Part shown: positions 21,024 through 32,281 of the stretch, piece after piece
Layout: each line of letters starts with the position of its first letter
Numbering within the stretch: position 1 is the first letter of the stretch
Assembly (NCBI GenBank): GCA_010093705.1
Contig: MU006089.1
Span: forward strand, 154,875 to 218,874
Length of the DNA: 64,000 bases
DNA from: Patellaria atrata CBS 101060
Taxonomy: Eukaryota > Ascomycota > Dothideomycetes > Patellariales > Patellariaceae
Direction: 5' to 3'
Made by a program: the position numbers and the translations under genes
Notes under the pieces: model-generated
What the model saw: the letters and a program-made list of their open reading frames with translations, nothing else
Told to the model about the DNA's origin: nothing
Databases searched by the model: none

Positions 21024-24000
21024 CTAGTTGTCAGCATCACCATCCTCCTCGCTTGCGTCCTCGCTTTCTTCATCAGCATCCTCGTCATCCTCAGACTCTT
21101 CATCTCCACTAGCTTCACCAGCTTTTAATCCATAATCATCTTGAAAATCCGTCAATGACTTGACTTTCGGTTTGAAACCAGCTTCTTCAAAGCTTTTCTT
21201 GAGACCCTCTTCCATTATAGTGGCGCATGTGACTACCAGGTTTGCGCTTTTGGGTTCGAATAACGGAAGTACAAACTCTTTTAGTGCATCCCTGATCTCC
21301 TCCACGCCAACTTGCTTGATCCTCTTCAGTATCTGCATAGACCAATCTTTCGGTATCCCCTTGATGACCTGATTAACGAAGGAAGCATTCGCAGCATCCA
21401 TCATTGTAGGCTCTGCGTCGGCAAATTGTACAACGATAAAGCTTATAGCTCCTTCAAGAGCCGGTTTTTCAAACTCAGTAGACCCATCGGCAAATGCGCT
21501 GATAACTCTACGTGCCTCCTGATACGCTTTGAATGCATCGGGTGACCTGTAAATGTGGAAGCCTACCAAGCCTATGTCGGTACTACGCGAGAAATTAGCA
21601 CCATATGCCAAACCTGTACCCCGAACTGCTACCCAGATAGGGCCCTCTACGGATTCGAGATACGCAAGCGCTACCATGAGAGCGGGTAGTTTAGGATGCG
21701 ATAATGAGTCTGGGCCGAGTGCGGTGAATTGTGCGTAACTTGAATCAATGGTTGGCATGGGCACAATATAAGCTAATCCACCAGGATTCAAGCCCTTTTC
21801 ACTAAGAACAGAACGACGGGAATCAAGAGGTAGTAGCGGAGACGACGTGTCCAGCCCGTCTATCAAAAATTTCCATGGAGAGACGGGATTCTCGAGTCCT
21901 TGAAGATTTGCAGTGACCGTTACACGGAAGTTGGAGAAATGAAAGAGAGACTTGCGAACAGTTTCAAACATCCCAACAACCTCTGTCGGGGAATCACTGA
22001 GGAGCCGATTAACGCGTTTAAGGTAGAGAGCTTTAACGAGAGTGTTACTACTGCGAGTTGTGCTTGACGGTGCGAAATGTATCATCGAATCGACGCTACT
22101 ACACATCTGAATTGTTTTAGCACAGTTTAGCCGAATGACTAATTTCAAAACACTTACTCGATAGCCGCTTCTCTTTTCATCGGGTATCTCCGCTAGCATT
22201 TTAATTATTGTTGTTTTCAACCTCTAGATGTGGAGTCAATCAATGTGATCGTAACCAACTCTTCCCGATTAGCTTACCTCTTCATCAAATACACTATCAA
22301 ACATCATTGTCCGCAACCAGTTAATCGCAGTCTGGTATTTCGCAGGCTCAACGATGAATTTTATACAACCAAGCTCAGAGTTTCCAACGCCAGAAGAACC
22401 TATAGAGTATTTGATTGTGTCCTGCTCGAGCTCCGTCACGACTTTCTCAAACTCAATACGCTGTCCGTCCCGAATTATTGGTGTGGTAAAAAAATTCGTA
22501 ACGGCTATAGGAAGTAGTGGCTTGAGCTGAAGTGGAATAGCTCCTGTGCTGAACACGAGTTTGATTTGCACGAAACTCGATGGTATATGTTCAAAATGGA
22601 TGAACAATGGCAAATCTGATCCCTTTTCATCAATGACCTTTTGGATGTCATTATCAAGCGGACCCATAGCTTTGGCAAGTCCAGATCGTGCGGTAGTAGT
22701 CTCATGGAAATGGACAGACTCCACATTCGGGATTGGCAAGTGTTCCAAAATTTCTCTCGGAATCTCTTTATCATTTTCAGCTCTAGCTTCCTCCAGTTTT
22801 TTAGCGAGTCTCTTGAGTCCTTCTTCGCCTAGACGTTCCTTTTGCTCTTTGACCCGTGCCTTTTCGTCTTCTTTAAGCTTTCTAGATAGTTTCTTAGATG
22901 GGGTGCCCAAGATAGAAACGTGTTTCGCATCCGCTAGCCAATAAGACAAGAATTCTCGCCATTGGTTATCGGTCCAAGTTTGCACCATGTCATAGTGTTT
23001 GATTGTGCTCATAGACTCAAATAGATCAGACCCATCTCGTTTGCCAAAGCAATGGTCTTCGATGATAGGGCCGGCGTAAATATCATTCCCCGACTCATAT
23101 GCTAGCTTAATTTGCCGTTTTATTCTTAAAATGCATTCTCTCATATAGTTCATGTCGAAAGGTTTAGAGGCCGTTTCTTTCAGAATTTCGAAGAATCTTC
23201 GCTCGACATGTGCAAGTTTCTCTGCTGCGACACTCGTGAGACCGAACCATATCATCATACTAGGGCGAGTCTCGTTTAAATACCAAACGCTACTCGCAAG
23301 TTGCTCCTTCTCCACAATCGTGTTTTCCAAAACAGATACGGAAGAGTCGGCGAGATAGGTCAGTAAGACTTCCATTGCAGCGTCTAATTAAGGGTCAGCG
23401 GCCGGTAATTAAGAGACACTGAAAGCAAATTACACACCTTGAAGTAGGTCCTCGCAACTGGGTCCAAGAAAACCAATACATATCTCGCCTGATGTCTCAT
23501 CTTCTTCAGGAAATTCGACCGTATCGATGATGGTCTCAGCAATGGGTGGCGTTGGTTTGGAGTCCACCCATGGTCTCTTGAATGGAGCGTCAAGCGAAGG
23601 AACGTCGGCCAAGATATCGTCCTCAAACTTGTCTAAAACTTCCAGAAGATGGTCATGAGCTACCTCTCCTATGACAATAACGCGAAGATTTTTTGGCTGA
23701 TACATGTCCCGGTGGAACTGCCGAATGCGATCTGCGGTGAGAATACGCAACGCCTCCATCATTCCGCCGGTTTCATACCGAAACCCATCGCCTTCGGGGT
23801 AAATCAGCCGGCGGGCTCGGAGTTGCATAAGCTCCTCCTGTGTATTTTGTACGCCTTGCATTTCGGAATACACCACACTGAGGTTATTAGAGATAGTGCT
23901 TGTACTTGGGATAGGTCAGGTACCCTGCGTCGTGACCGGTGCCATCTATATGATGGACTTCAGTATAACAACCAGCGTCCGTCAGGGTCGGTACAAGAAC

Positions 24001-24540
24001 ATGTTCGAGGTATATGGGAAGCTGTACGAGATCGTAAGTCTTTGATCCAGCGCAGAAAACTTAGAATATTTACAATTTGAGCAAACCCTTCCCACCCTGC
24101 CGTGTTCAACGTGTACGTTGTGTTATCCACGGCTGTCCAAGCATTCGTCTCGGAGTATGCCCTAGTAGCAAGTTTATCCAGTACTCCTTTATATTTAAAA
24201 CTCTTAGAGCCCTGATTTAGATGTCAACAAATCTACTTTCGTGTTGGATATCATTTTTTTGCTTACCATAAAGCAGAGGTGCTCTAATGTATGAGCTGTT
24301 TTTAGGTTAGTATTCAGCAACAGTCGATGGGCAAGAGTAAGTCATACGTGCTCCCGAGTCATCAAAGATCTCAGTAGCTAGAGTGAAGTAGCCTAGTACC
24401 TTCGGACCCTTCCTGTCTACAACGGCAACTCTCATGCCCGTTCTTTCGGATTCATACTGCGTAAATTCTGCTAAAGCGAACTCAGACTTGAAGTTTTGAA
24501 TTCTCTTGAAGATAGTTTTCCTCTCCTTCGCGGCACTCAT
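21024..24540 (-). CDS. M16 (pitrilysin-like) zinc metallopeptidase
   Basis: Likely a cytosolic or organellar peptidase of the M16C group, similar to yeast YOL098C (Sdd3). Exons on the minus strand: 24540-24348, 24295-24267, 24211-24074, 24021-23924, 23877-23438, 23383-22278, 22223-22158 and 22106-21024, giving 1,050 residues. The inverted zinc motif HxxEH is intact as GAPHTLEHLCFMG (residues about 63-75), with the distal glutamate in GVVYSEMQG (about Glu158). The second peptidase-like domain and a Glu/Asp-rich tail (EDDEDADEESEDASEEDG) follow. The 29-nt exon 2 carries nearly the whole zinc motif. The start ATG at 24540 gives an N-terminus without a strong mitochondrial presequence. The substrate is unknown. 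Confidence 0.9.
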
Positions 24541-25396
24541 CTCAAATCAAATGATTTCCCTCGAACTACGTGATAAAGAGAAATTAGATTCCAAAGTCGA
24601 CCATGAGAGCAACGGAAATCAATGATACTCAAGCGTAAGAACACAGGGATAATCAAGTCACATGCCTATCCATTCACCAACTTACAATTTAAACAATGAA
24701 AAGCGAGAGCAACATCCACCGCAGGATGTAATGTCGTGTATGAAGTGCTACGACGGGGGATGATCAACTTTTCTATGTTCGTAAAATGCGGCGCCAGGCA
24801 GACACAGATCAGCTTTTTAACAGGCCGTGTCAGCAGTTGACCTCGTGTTGAGAAGGCGTGATGTTCCTCCGGTCTGGAAATAATAAGCGGTACGCTCACG
24901 CTGAAGCGGTCAAGTTCTGACCGGTCATGAACCAAAGCGTAGAGCAGGAACGAAGTAAAATAAATGGCCGTACTATTTAGTAAAAAGAATGGAAGAGAAG
25001 CTCTCTCCACAAGGGGGGAGTGTGAGTGAGGTGCCAGCTCTAATTTTCTTGTACTTATTTAGCACATCAAGCTATGAGATGACCTCGTAAAATCCGTATT
25101 CAGTTCCTAAAGGCGCAGGTGTACTCTTTTCGATCCGAGTAGCAGTATTAAAAATGCTATATGCTGTAAGGAGCACCCTCATTGAAGTAAAGTCGTCCTA
25201 AAAAAAAATTGGTACGGCAGGCTAGATAAGCCGATATTACAACTGGTAGTTCTACGGTACTCCTTATTTACCCTCTACGCAACCAACATAGTAGCCAATT
25301 CCAGAATGATGAAGCTGGATGATGTTAGGTAAATTACTCCACTACTTTTCAAACATTGCATAATTCCTTGCTCGGAATGCTTTCGTACCTTTTCTC
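24541..25396. promoter_or_regulatory. Divergent intergenic region, M16 peptidase / DSL1
   Basis: This 856-bp region separates two outward-reading genes and should contain both promoters. A 114-codon minus-strand frame at 24,666-25,010 has no recognisable features and is probably chance. No specific factor site was identified. Confidence 0.45.
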
Positions 25397-28006
25397 ATGG
25401 CCTCTCTCACCTCCCCAGAGGAAATTCCCTCATCTATCTTGGAGTGCGTCCAAAATAAGACGTTCCCTGGATCTGATGACATAGCAGGAGCCGAAGTAGA
25501 CCTCTCTGTCTCTTTCTCATCTATTACAAGTATCGCAGTAGCTCGCGAGGATGTTAAAGTATGCGTGCCCTATATTACATTTAGGAACCCTTGCGCTAAT
25601 CACTTCAGATAGAGTCAGATCCGTGCCCTCAGTCGTGAAGTCGCACCAGATGTAGATAGTTGGATTTCGCAATCTCGACAAGTTCAAGCCGATATTCAGC
25701 GCTCTAAAGCGACAGCTCGTCAGATAATTCGAGACGCGGAAGTAGGGCGTTCATTACGGGCTGGGGTCGAAGATGGTAGCAACAAGGTAGGATTACTGGA
25801 GAGTGAGATCGAGTTCAACCATAGCTTAATCTCGGCTCTGGAAAATATCAAGAGTATCTCGGCATTATTGGACGCGTCACAGGAAGCAGCGCTCCAAGAC
25901 CAAATCACGCTGGCGCTCGAAAATCTAAACCAAGCGGAAGCTGCTATGGCAACTCTGGGAGATCTGCAAAATACAAGGTTGATCAATGTGTTGAGCAGAA
26001 GGACGGTAGAATTAAAAACAACAATAGCAGAAATAACGTTGGAACTCTGGAATCAACTCTTTATCGTAGATCGTGACACGGGGAAGATAACGATCAAGCA
26101 GGCAGTACAAAGTAAATGTCTACGCCATTCAAAACAGTTGATAGGTTTTTGACATGCTGTAGGAAAGCTCGCATTTGAATCCGACAATATCGTCGTCCTT
26201 TTATCCAAACTCGACACTTTACAGCATGTAGTTTCACGGTTTGCAACCGATTTCGACTCAACCATTCTCTCACCTCTGTTGCGGTCTGGTAAAACCGAAC
26301 ATTCCATGGATGTCGTTATCGAAGATGATATCATCCGTATTGTGAATAGAGGACACGGTATCAATACGATAGACTTGCTCGCTCAAGTACACCGTGCTTT
26401 AGAATATCTACACACCAGAGTTCCATCGTCAATTGAAGTGCTGCTAGCAGAGGAGATTGTGCCTGGTCTCGCGTCTCGAATAATTACAGGTTGGCTAGAA
26501 TCATCTATGGCCACCTCCTTGGAAGATGTGGCTGCATTCGGGGAGGTCGTTTCACGCATACAAGACCTATTGAGTTTCCTGGATGAGATCGGCTGGCCGG
26601 GTAGTCAAGTTTTGCTTGACTGGTTTGATGATATTCCCAGAAATTGGCTAGCCAAAAGACGCGCGACCACCCTCTCAGCTGTCAGAGCGCTATACTCACT
26701 CAACATTGGAGAACGAAGAATTGTAGAACGTGTGGAAACGCAAACCGTGTCACGAGATGACGATATTATGACTGGTACTGATGAAGCTCGAGACTATTCA
26801 TGGGATGCATGGAATGATGACGAAGAAGCGGAATCAAATCAGATACAACAAACCCAAATGATGCCGGAAAGTGATTCAGGAGGTGAGGATGCTAACGAAG
26901 GTACTGCAAGAGTGCCATCGAACTCGGCTGGGCACGGGGACGATGAGGAAGAAAGCTGGGGTTGGGATGATGGTGAGACCGATGCAAATGAAAATGATAT
27001 GCCGCCTGTACTGCCCGCTGAGACACGCTCCTCACGACTCCAAACAAATGGGGACAGATCATCGGATGCCCGCTCTACTAAACGCGAGATAATCTTAAAG
27101 GAGAGGTATACCGTCACTCTTATACCAGCTTCACTGATTGAGATTATCAATCTGGTGATATCGGATGCTGATCAACTGTCCGCCGGACCTTTGTCAAGTT
27201 CTTGCATCGCCCCTGCACGCGTAGGCCTTTATTCGATTCCCACACTATTATTAGGCATGTATCGCGCAACTGCTTCAACGTTCTACTCTAAAGATTCTGC
27301 TGGAACCATGCTCCTATACAACGACTGTACTAGAATTGCTGAGGAATTAACTCGGTATCAGGCAGACCAACCAACCGCTAGTAGACTACGTGTGGACACC
27401 GACGTTAAGGCAATAGAGGGCTTTGGCAGACGATCCTACGGGCAAGAGATGGAGGCGCAGAAAACTGTCCTCCGGGATCTCCTTGATGGCGCGCAGGGCT
27501 TCAGTAATTGCACTATCTCCCCATTTGCAGAGGCATGTGCAGATTCTGTGACTACGACGGTAGATCGAATCAAAACAGTGTATGGAATGTGGAAAGGCAT
27601 CCTGTCACATTCGGTATTCGTTCAGAGTCTGGGGTCATTGCTTGCAACTGTGACAAGTAAAATGATTGTTGAGATAGAGGATCTCTCTGACATATCTGAG
27701 GAAGAGTCGAAAACTCTGCACAGGCTTTGTGGATTGGTTCTTGAGCTCAAGAATCTCTTCCTACAACGTCACGGTGGTGAAGAGCGAGATATGACAGCCT
27801 TGTACTCGCCTAACTGGCTCAAATTCCAATATCTGTCTGAGATTTTAGAAAGCAGTCTCGCAGATATAACATATTTCTGGACTGATTCTGAACTGAGCTT
27901 GGAATTTGAGGTTGAGGAGGTGGTAGATTTGATCGAGGCATTGTTCGCAGAAAGCGACTACAGACGGAGGAGTATTGCTGAAATAAGACGGACTTCACGA
28001 CGATAA
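25397..28006 (+). CDS. DSL1: Dsl1/ZW10-type vesicle tethering protein
   Basis: A subunit of the Dsl1 (NRZ) complex at the ER, which captures COPI vesicles returning from the Golgi. Exons: 25397-25558, 25613-26111 and 26163-28006, giving 834 residues. The N-terminal 300 residues are helical and coiled-coil-rich. A central acidic, tryptophan-bearing segment follows (DYSWDAWNDDEE and EESWGWDDGE, about residues 425-495). In yeast Dsl1 such acidic Trp motifs bind alpha- and delta-COP. The C-terminal block (LKFQYLSEILESSLADI then VVDLIEALFAESDYRR) is the conserved end of the Dsl1/ZW10 family. Introns have canonical ends; the first has a GCTAAT branch site. Divergent from the M16 peptidase gene. Confidence 0.88.
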
Positions 28007-29290
28007 AGGAAGAACTGAGCATGACAACCCAGGCTGTGGTCATAGTACATTTTTATACCATGGATATGTTATGATATCCCGAACGACCAATATCCACAAT
28101 GTCTCAACCGGAAGTAATAGTTCTATGATAATCCTCTCCATGAATCTCATTCCTACAAAACCTTTACTGTGTATACCATCTACTCTTCTCTTGGTCTTGC
28201 TTTCAACTGCATCTCAGAAATCAGAGGACAATAAAGATAGCCGATCCATGCTTCCCACCTATTCTACTAGTATCAGGCTCCCTACCGAATTATGTGCAGG
28301 TCTTTACGTCTTACTCTTCACCATACGGAAATCTCGGTTTGAAGAAGATAGCCAACTGTCGACATAGCTTATCAATTCGTATGTTACTTCTTATTGCAGC
28401 CTTATATCTAGCTTCTGTACTATGAAGACTAAGGCAAAACCAGCTCTTTCTTCTATACTGTGCCATCAATCACAAAAGAAATAGATACGGGTAAATATTC
28501 ATGAAGTCAAAACGGAACCACGTCTCGTTATTGTCACCTCCTCGTCGAAATCTCTTAGAATTTGTGCCCATGTTCAGTTAACGATCCATCTAGAGATTGG
28601 GATTTAATTTTCTCTTCAACATCGGGTTCTTCCAAGTACATACTCATTACGTAGCTTACCTTGCATATGGGACAAAGGAATGAGACAGATGCTTATAGAA
28701 CAACTTAGAGCAACTTCCAACAATAAGGGAAGCTCGATTAATGGTGCGTGTCTGACTTAGCGTGCTTGTGAATCTTATAAGAGCACTCAACGCTAAATCT
28801 AATATCTACAGATTATGCTTTTCATGGGTGATTTTGGTAAAAGTTAACAAGTCATGAGCTTCTCGTTATCCACTAAGTTGAGCAAAGTCACAAAACTGGA
28901 TGTTATAATGCTTTGGAAACTAATGTAAGATTCATTGTCTCGCTCTACTCCTGACGTGAGCGCCATGTCGGACTTTGTGAGGCGGAGAACTGTCCTGTCA
29001 TAGAAGGTGACCCATTAACATCATACGCGCGCTCTGGGTCAGCAGGAATTGACCGTGCGTCATTCCAACGCTCTGATGGTGCTAGCAATAATGCAGTCTT
29101 TCACGTTTGCGGTTGCTCATGATACAGCACAACCTTAATGTATATTGGAGATGGTACTAATCGAACCGCTTACTGACAGTCAAACCTATGGTAACTATAA
29201 GTTAAAGAAGCTTGAAGAAAACAGGAGAATGTAGAGACTAGAGCTTTGATTCGAAAGGACCGAGGTTGATTATAGAATCACTCAGCTCCC
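28007..29290. other. Intergenic region between convergent genes
   Basis: About 1.3 kb separate the stops of DSL1 (+) and the Ser-rich gene (-). The short frame at 28,071-28,367 has no domain signal. No repeat or RNA gene was recognised. Confidence 0.4.
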
Positions 29291-30955
29291 TCAACGTTTC
29301 CGTCTCCTCCCCTTTCCTGCACCTAGTGGATTTCCACTGCTACTGGCAACCGATTTTCTCGGTATATCTGCGCTAGAAGCAACTTCCCTAGTATCATTAC
29401 TACCACTTTGGTCTCGTTCGCGCTCATTAACAAGATCCCTTTCCCGTACTTGGTCCACGGGCTCTGCTATGACGTTGGGTCTACTGATCCGAGCGTCATT
29501 TCCAGTATTAGAATTGGGTCCTGAGCCAGAAGCAGCGGTGGAGAGTGCGTGCGTCATTGTTGGATTAGAGTAACGGTCCGACAATCCCGCAGGTACTGTG
29601 ACTGGAGCTCTCTCGGGAAGCGGTACAGATGCCGAATTAACACTCGCTATTGAAGAACCTGTGCCTGTCGAAACGCGTCGGAGCAATTTTGAATATGCGA
29701 CCTCCGGAGGACCTGACCCAACTCTTCTCATCGACGGAGGAGTAAAGGCAACATTCGTGGAAAGGGCAAATGTAGAACCTATTGGGCTAGGAGGCCATGC
29801 ACCAGGCTGCTGAGCAACACTGTCACTTCTTCCCCTCCGACCTTCGAAATCGCTTTCATGGATAGAAGAGTGCCGTGAACCGGAACTTGGAGGCCGAAAT
29901 GAGTCGAACGATGGTCGAGGATACGTCGTGTAGCCCCCGCCGATCTGAGTAAGATCAAATTGTGTAGGTGGAGGGTTGGAGTAGCGGCGCGAATTATTGG
30001 TACTTGAGGATCTGGATCCCGGGCGAGAAGATCTCGGACGCGTACTAGTCTGCTGTTGTGGGGAGACGTATGGTCCTTGTGAGGATGCCACCACGCTTTC
30101 CGGGCTTTCAGTGACAAAGTTGGACGCCGCAGGCCCAGTTTCCCCATGGGTTTGTACGGGAGCGGCAACGGGATCAGTGGTGCGGCGCGGACTTGACTTC
30201 CTGCTCGCACTTTTGCTGTTTCTGGACCTCGGTGATGGGGAACCGAAGATGCTATTAATCGACATCTTTCTTTTTGATCGAATCTTATCTAAGGATGGGG
30301 CACGTTGTGCAGTAAGTCGCTCGTCAACGATGGAAGCAATTGGGACTAAAACCTCCGATTGTTGTCGTTGTTTCCTACGTTCCAGTGCTTCCAGCTCGGC
30401 AGTAGTAAGAACAACATTTGTTTTGCCTTCTTCTCTTGCTATGCGTATCTGCTCCATGGCCCGCGTTATTAAATGTTGATCAATGTCTTTTGCGGGAGTT
30501 GATGTATTAGAACCACTTCTCTCGCCGAGACTGTACATATCTTCAGCTCTGGGAAAGCCGTAATCTTCTCCAAACGCTGAAGCTTCGCTTCCTCCTTCCT
30601 CCCAAGAATCATTAAAATAAAGTCTATCGGGAACAAAACGCCTCTGTGAAAACCCAGGCTCAATAATAACACTATCCTGCTCGTTCTCTCCTTCACTATC
30701 ACCTGCATCTCTAAGTCTGAAAACATCATCATATCCTACTACTCCTCGTCTTCCCTGTTGCCTCCCTGACGGTCTTCCCCATGGGGGCAAAGCATATGGA
30801 GTTCGCGGCCGACCGCTTAGACCGCCTCCTCGGAAAAAGCTGACTCTATTGGTTTGTCCATGAAGACGGCATGCCCGAGAATGCTCACAGCACTGGCACC
30901 GATAAGCCACATGAGGGCAGCAACGGGGCCGGCGTATATTCCAAGAGGGACACAA
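29291..30955 (-). CDS. Unknown Ser/Pro/Arg-rich protein, start not resolved
   Basis: A single open frame of up to 554 codons ends at 29291. Its 5' end overlaps the PRA1 gene in another frame. The first in-frame ATG is at 30538, which would give 415 residues, yet the region before it (about 30,830-30,540) looks coding (GYDDVFRLRDAGDSEGENEQ, then FVPDRLYFNDSWEEGG). A non-ATG start, a missed upstream exon or a join to the PRA1 frame must therefore be considered. Features seen: an acidic N-terminal part, a helical stretch (MEQIRIAREEGKTNVVLTTAELEALERRKQ), a long low-complexity region rich in Ser, Arg and Pro, and a basic C-terminus (GKGRRRKR). No known domain was recognised; it is probably intrinsically disordered. 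Confidence 0.6.
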   Translation of the reverse strand: MCPSWNIRRPRCCPHVAYRCQCCEHSRACRLHGQTNRVSFFRGGGLSGRPRTPYALPPWGRPSGRQQGRRGVVGYDDVFRLRDAGDSEGENEQDSVIIEPGFSQRRFVPDRLYFNDSWEEGGSEASAFGEDYGFPRAEDMYSLGERSGSNTSTPAKDIDQHLITRAMEQIRIAREEGKTNVVLTTAELEALERRKQRQQSEVLVPIASIVDERLTAQRAPSLDKIRSKRKMSINSIFGSPSPRSRNSKSASRKSSPRRTTDPVAAPVQTHGETGPAASNFVTESPESVVASSQGPYVSPQQQTSTRPRSSRPGSRSSSTNNSRRYSNPPPTQFDLTQIGGGYTTYPRPSFDSFRPPSSGSRHSSIHESDFEGRRGRSDSVAQQPGAWPPSPIGSTFALSTNVAFTPPSMRRVGSGPPEVAYSKLLRRVSTGTGSSIASVNSASVPLPERAPVTVPAGLSDRYSNPTMTHALSTAASGSGPNSNTGNDARISRPNVIAEPVDQVRERDLVNERERDQSGSNDTREVASSADIPRKSVASSSGNPLGAGKGRRRKR

Positions 30956-31347
30956 ACAACGAGAAGGGTAGTATAGAGCTGAGATGTTGTCGCTCGCACA
31001 AAGCCGAGATCCAGGTCATTGCCGCCAAGCATCCCGATGCCATACATGCCAGCTACGAGGAGACAAATAACGAAAAGAAGTAGTAAATTCGTCAGTAGGC
31101 AGTAGATGCCTAACATGACGAATACAACCGAGTAATTGCTGGAGAAATAGCCTAGGTTGTAGTTGACTCTACTTTGCACCTCCCCAAAGTTCTGTGGCTT
31201 TGAAAGTCGTTTGAAATCGAAGAATTCGGATATAGGCTTGAGATTTGCGAATCTGGCGGCTATCGATTGCGAGCGCACGCTGTCGAAGCGACCGGAAAGG
31301 TTGAGACGAGACGTCAGCGCGTCTATAGGCAGGCTGATACGTGCCAT
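30817..31347 (-). CDS. YIP3: PRA1 family protein (Yip3-like prenylated Rab acceptor)
   Basis: A small ER/Golgi membrane protein that binds prenylated Rab GTPases and acts in ER-to-Golgi traffic. One exon, 176 residues, equal to the length of yeast Yip3. The PRA1 core is present: an N-terminal cytosolic part (KPISEFFDFKRLSKPQNFGEV), the VNYNLGYFSSNY segment, and two hydrophobic hairpins (VFVMLGIYCLLTNLLLLFVICLLV and LLVVCVPLGIYAGPVAALMWLIG). The C-terminus is short and acidic (FSEEAV). Its last 139 bp overlap, in another frame, the open frame of the next gene on the same strand. Divergent from ERJ5, so two secretory-pathway genes share a promoter region. Confidence 0.92.
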   Translation of the reverse strand: MARISLPIDALTSRLNLSGRFDSVRSQSIAARFANLKPISEFFDFKRLSKPQNFGEVQSRVNYNLGYFSSNYSVVFVMLGIYCLLTNLLLLFVICLLVAGMYGIGMLGGNDLDLGFVRATTSQLYTTLLVVCVPLGIYAGPVAALMWLIGASAVSILGHAVFMDKPIESAFSEEAV

Positions 31348-32281
31348 CTTTGCTGAGATCTATGTGGTATGAAGGTCTGAATGGGAGAGAAAAGCGTGGG
31401 TGTGGGCAAGCGGTGCGATTTAAGTTGGCGTGCAGAGTCTAGATTAGAACTATTGTGATACCTGGTCAGTTTCGGTAGAAATAATAATAAGCACCCAGGT
31501 TTCAGAGAGAAGCGATATAGCCGGCGATACGGGCTATGTCTCGAGTCTTCCTCTTCATCAGATGCTAAAGCAGGCGATATATAAAGGCTTACTTGGGATG
31601 GGATAACTGAATTGAAATGAGCCAGGAGAATACCGGAAAAGAAAATTCAAGTGACCGAATTTTATTTATTACTAGGAGAGAATTAACAGAAATTGAATGA
31701 TCAAAGAGAAGACGTTAAATATTTGCAATGGAATTTTTGGGGCTGACGCGACGACTTTAGGGACACGAAGCCCCTTTTTGCACCCATCTTCCCAAACAGG
31801 CGTAGCCCATTGTAAAGTAATTCTATCATACAGTAGCGAGCTTATCTCATGTTCTATACTTTGTATTATACGACAATCTTCGTCCCGGATTGGAGACGGT
31901 ACTCCTGTGGTAAGGTAAGGTACTTCGCCTTTCCTTTTACAACTTACTTTACCAGCGGAAAAGCAATGGAATCACCAGAATGTATATAAGTTGCCTAGTC
32001 TTACGAAAGAATATGTACGGTACTGCACCTGGTGTACAATTGTATAATAGAACTACATATAGTCCAACCTTTCATTGTAAGAGCTATATATTAGATTACC
32101 CCCAATTGTGAATTGTACAAGGTTGTTTACGGTAGGTTCGGCTTCAAAATGTTCGACCGTTTTCCCAGAGCTTCAGCTACGTAGCCCAAACCAAAAAGAT
32201 ATCGCATCGCCATTTTCTTATAATAGAGTAAGACCTTATTAGTTTGCGAATCTTCTTCCAAACAATTCTCATTGCATCGCA
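31348..32281. promoter_or_regulatory. Divergent intergenic region, YIP3 / ERJ5
   Basis: This 934-bp region lies between outward-reading YIP3 and ERJ5. It includes a GGTAAGGTAC block near 31,911-31,923, related to the GGTACC-rich motifs seen elsewhere. The 73-codon frame at 31,697-31,918 shows no coding signal. It should hold both promoters; no unfolded-protein-response element was confirmed. Confidence 0.45.

Noticed and set aside
24666-25010. 114-codon minus-strand frame between the M16 peptidase and DSL1
   Set aside because: Sits in a divergent promoter region, no motif, no splice context.
29997-30479. 160-codon plus-strand frame
   Set aside because: It lies opposite the Ser-rich unknown gene and has no features of its own.
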